Source: Smittia aterrima (Eukaryota; Arthropoda; Insecta; Diptera; Chironomidae). From it: a stretch of DNA of 64,000 bases. Every line of letters starts with the position of its first letter. Position 1 is the first letter of the stretch. The notes under the pieces were generated by a model that had not been told where the DNA came from, ran no database searches, and saw only the letters and a list, made by a program, of their open reading frames with translations. The stretch lies in the NCBI GenBank assembly GCA_033063855.1, contig CP093831.1:10912001-10976000 (forward strand). The letters run 5' to 3'. Position numbers and translations under genes: made by a program. This document shows positions 63,308 to 64,000 of this stretch, piece after piece.

Positions 63308-64000
63308 CTTGAGTTATTTTGGACTTATTTAAAAAGTACCTGTGGCATTTAAAAGAAATATAAATCAGATTTTGTTATTTCGCGAAATATATTTTTATTG
63401 TTACCTGATTTTTAATAATGGCAATATTTTAAACAGCTTATACTCGTCCTCCAATGAATTTATTTTGCACTTTGTAAATATTTTTAACTCTTATTTGAAT
63501 GCGTCAAAATCTCTCGACGTTGTGAAATTATTTTCCATCCGTTTCTGCTTTAAAGAAAGAATATTTTGCGCACGGCTCATATGTATTTTAAAAGAACCTA
63601 TATCTAATCAAATCCAGTTGCAGAAAAGCCTAAAGCACAATTCTTAGTATTCTCAGTATTCGCACATGATATCCTATCTAATCTATTGTTTTTCTGAACT
63701 TTTTACCGCTGTTTATTTATAATTAAATGATCAATGTTAGCTGAGCTAACTTTTCGTCGTCGTCATCAACGTTATTATGCAACGCTTTTTAATTCAAATG
63801 GTTCCTTCCAAAATCAAACTATGAATGACCAAAATATTTGATTGATCCCCATCGGCTTTCTGTTTCGCACGATCTTCAATCGTTTTTCAGTTTTAAGTCT
63901 ACGTTCGAACGCGTAACAAGTTTTGTTTTATAATCATTTCGTCAAACTAAATTTCTGGTAATTTGACACTTTTCATTTTTTCAATCAATTTCCTAACTAA
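63308..64000. other. Right edge of the window, nothing recognised
   Basis: AT-rich sequence with a frame of 101 codons on the plus strand (63342-63647) that shows no homology or coding character. No feature is supported. Confidence 0.5.

Overview
The window is animal nuclear DNA, almost certainly from an insect and most likely a lower dipteran (a midge-like or mosquito-like fly). It is AT-rich and gene-dense. Most introns are 50-90 bases, with GT-AG borders and clean reading-phase agreement. The closest relatives I recognise are the fly and human versions of the proteins. The species is inference. I built each gene model by chaining exons by hand on splice signals and codon phase, so internal joins rest on sequence consistency and not on transcripts.

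Layout, left to right. A complete protein O-fucosyltransferase 2 gene (+, 156-1593) converges on a very large single-pass receptor gene (-, 2667-15999, 25 exons, about 2,807 residues). The receptor carries C-type lectin, CUB and EGF-like domains and a tail of about 1,100 residues. Next is an LPCAT-type lysophospholipid acyltransferase (-, 17558-19836), head to head with a midnolin/stuxnet homologue (+, 20297-23161). A PR-domain zinc-finger regulator (-, 24768-31014) and a Mint/X11 adaptor with PTB and two PDZ domains (-, 33081-38658) follow. Mint is head to head with a transition-zone pair: B9D2 (+, 39360-39958) and tectonic (+, 39955-41811), whose reading frames overlap by four bases (ATGA). 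A ZNRF1/2-type RING ligase (+, 42272-45712) has a second possible first coding exon. A USP2-type deubiquitinase (+, 50706-53897) converges on a kinesin-13 gene of the Klp10A/KIF2 type (-, 55421-62240). A small unrecognised minus-strand reading frame lies at 63098-63307.

Themes. The B9D2-tectonic pair is the clearest functional unit: both proteins belong to the ciliary transition-zone (MKS) complex. A sequence matching the RFX X-box consensus lies about 90 bases upstream of B9D2, inside a larger inverted repeat. Several genes seem to use alternative first exons (ZNRF, USP2, kinesin-13). Two introns appear to use GC donors. One junction in Mint does not keep frame as given. No rRNA, tRNA, CRISPR, prophage or bacterial elements were seen. 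One block inside a USP2 intron looks compositionally foreign and may be a transposon fragment.

From memory and unchecked, several of these genes (Klp10A, X11L-beta, stuxnet, LPCAT) are X-linked in Drosophila. This would fit a block of the ancestral Muller A element.
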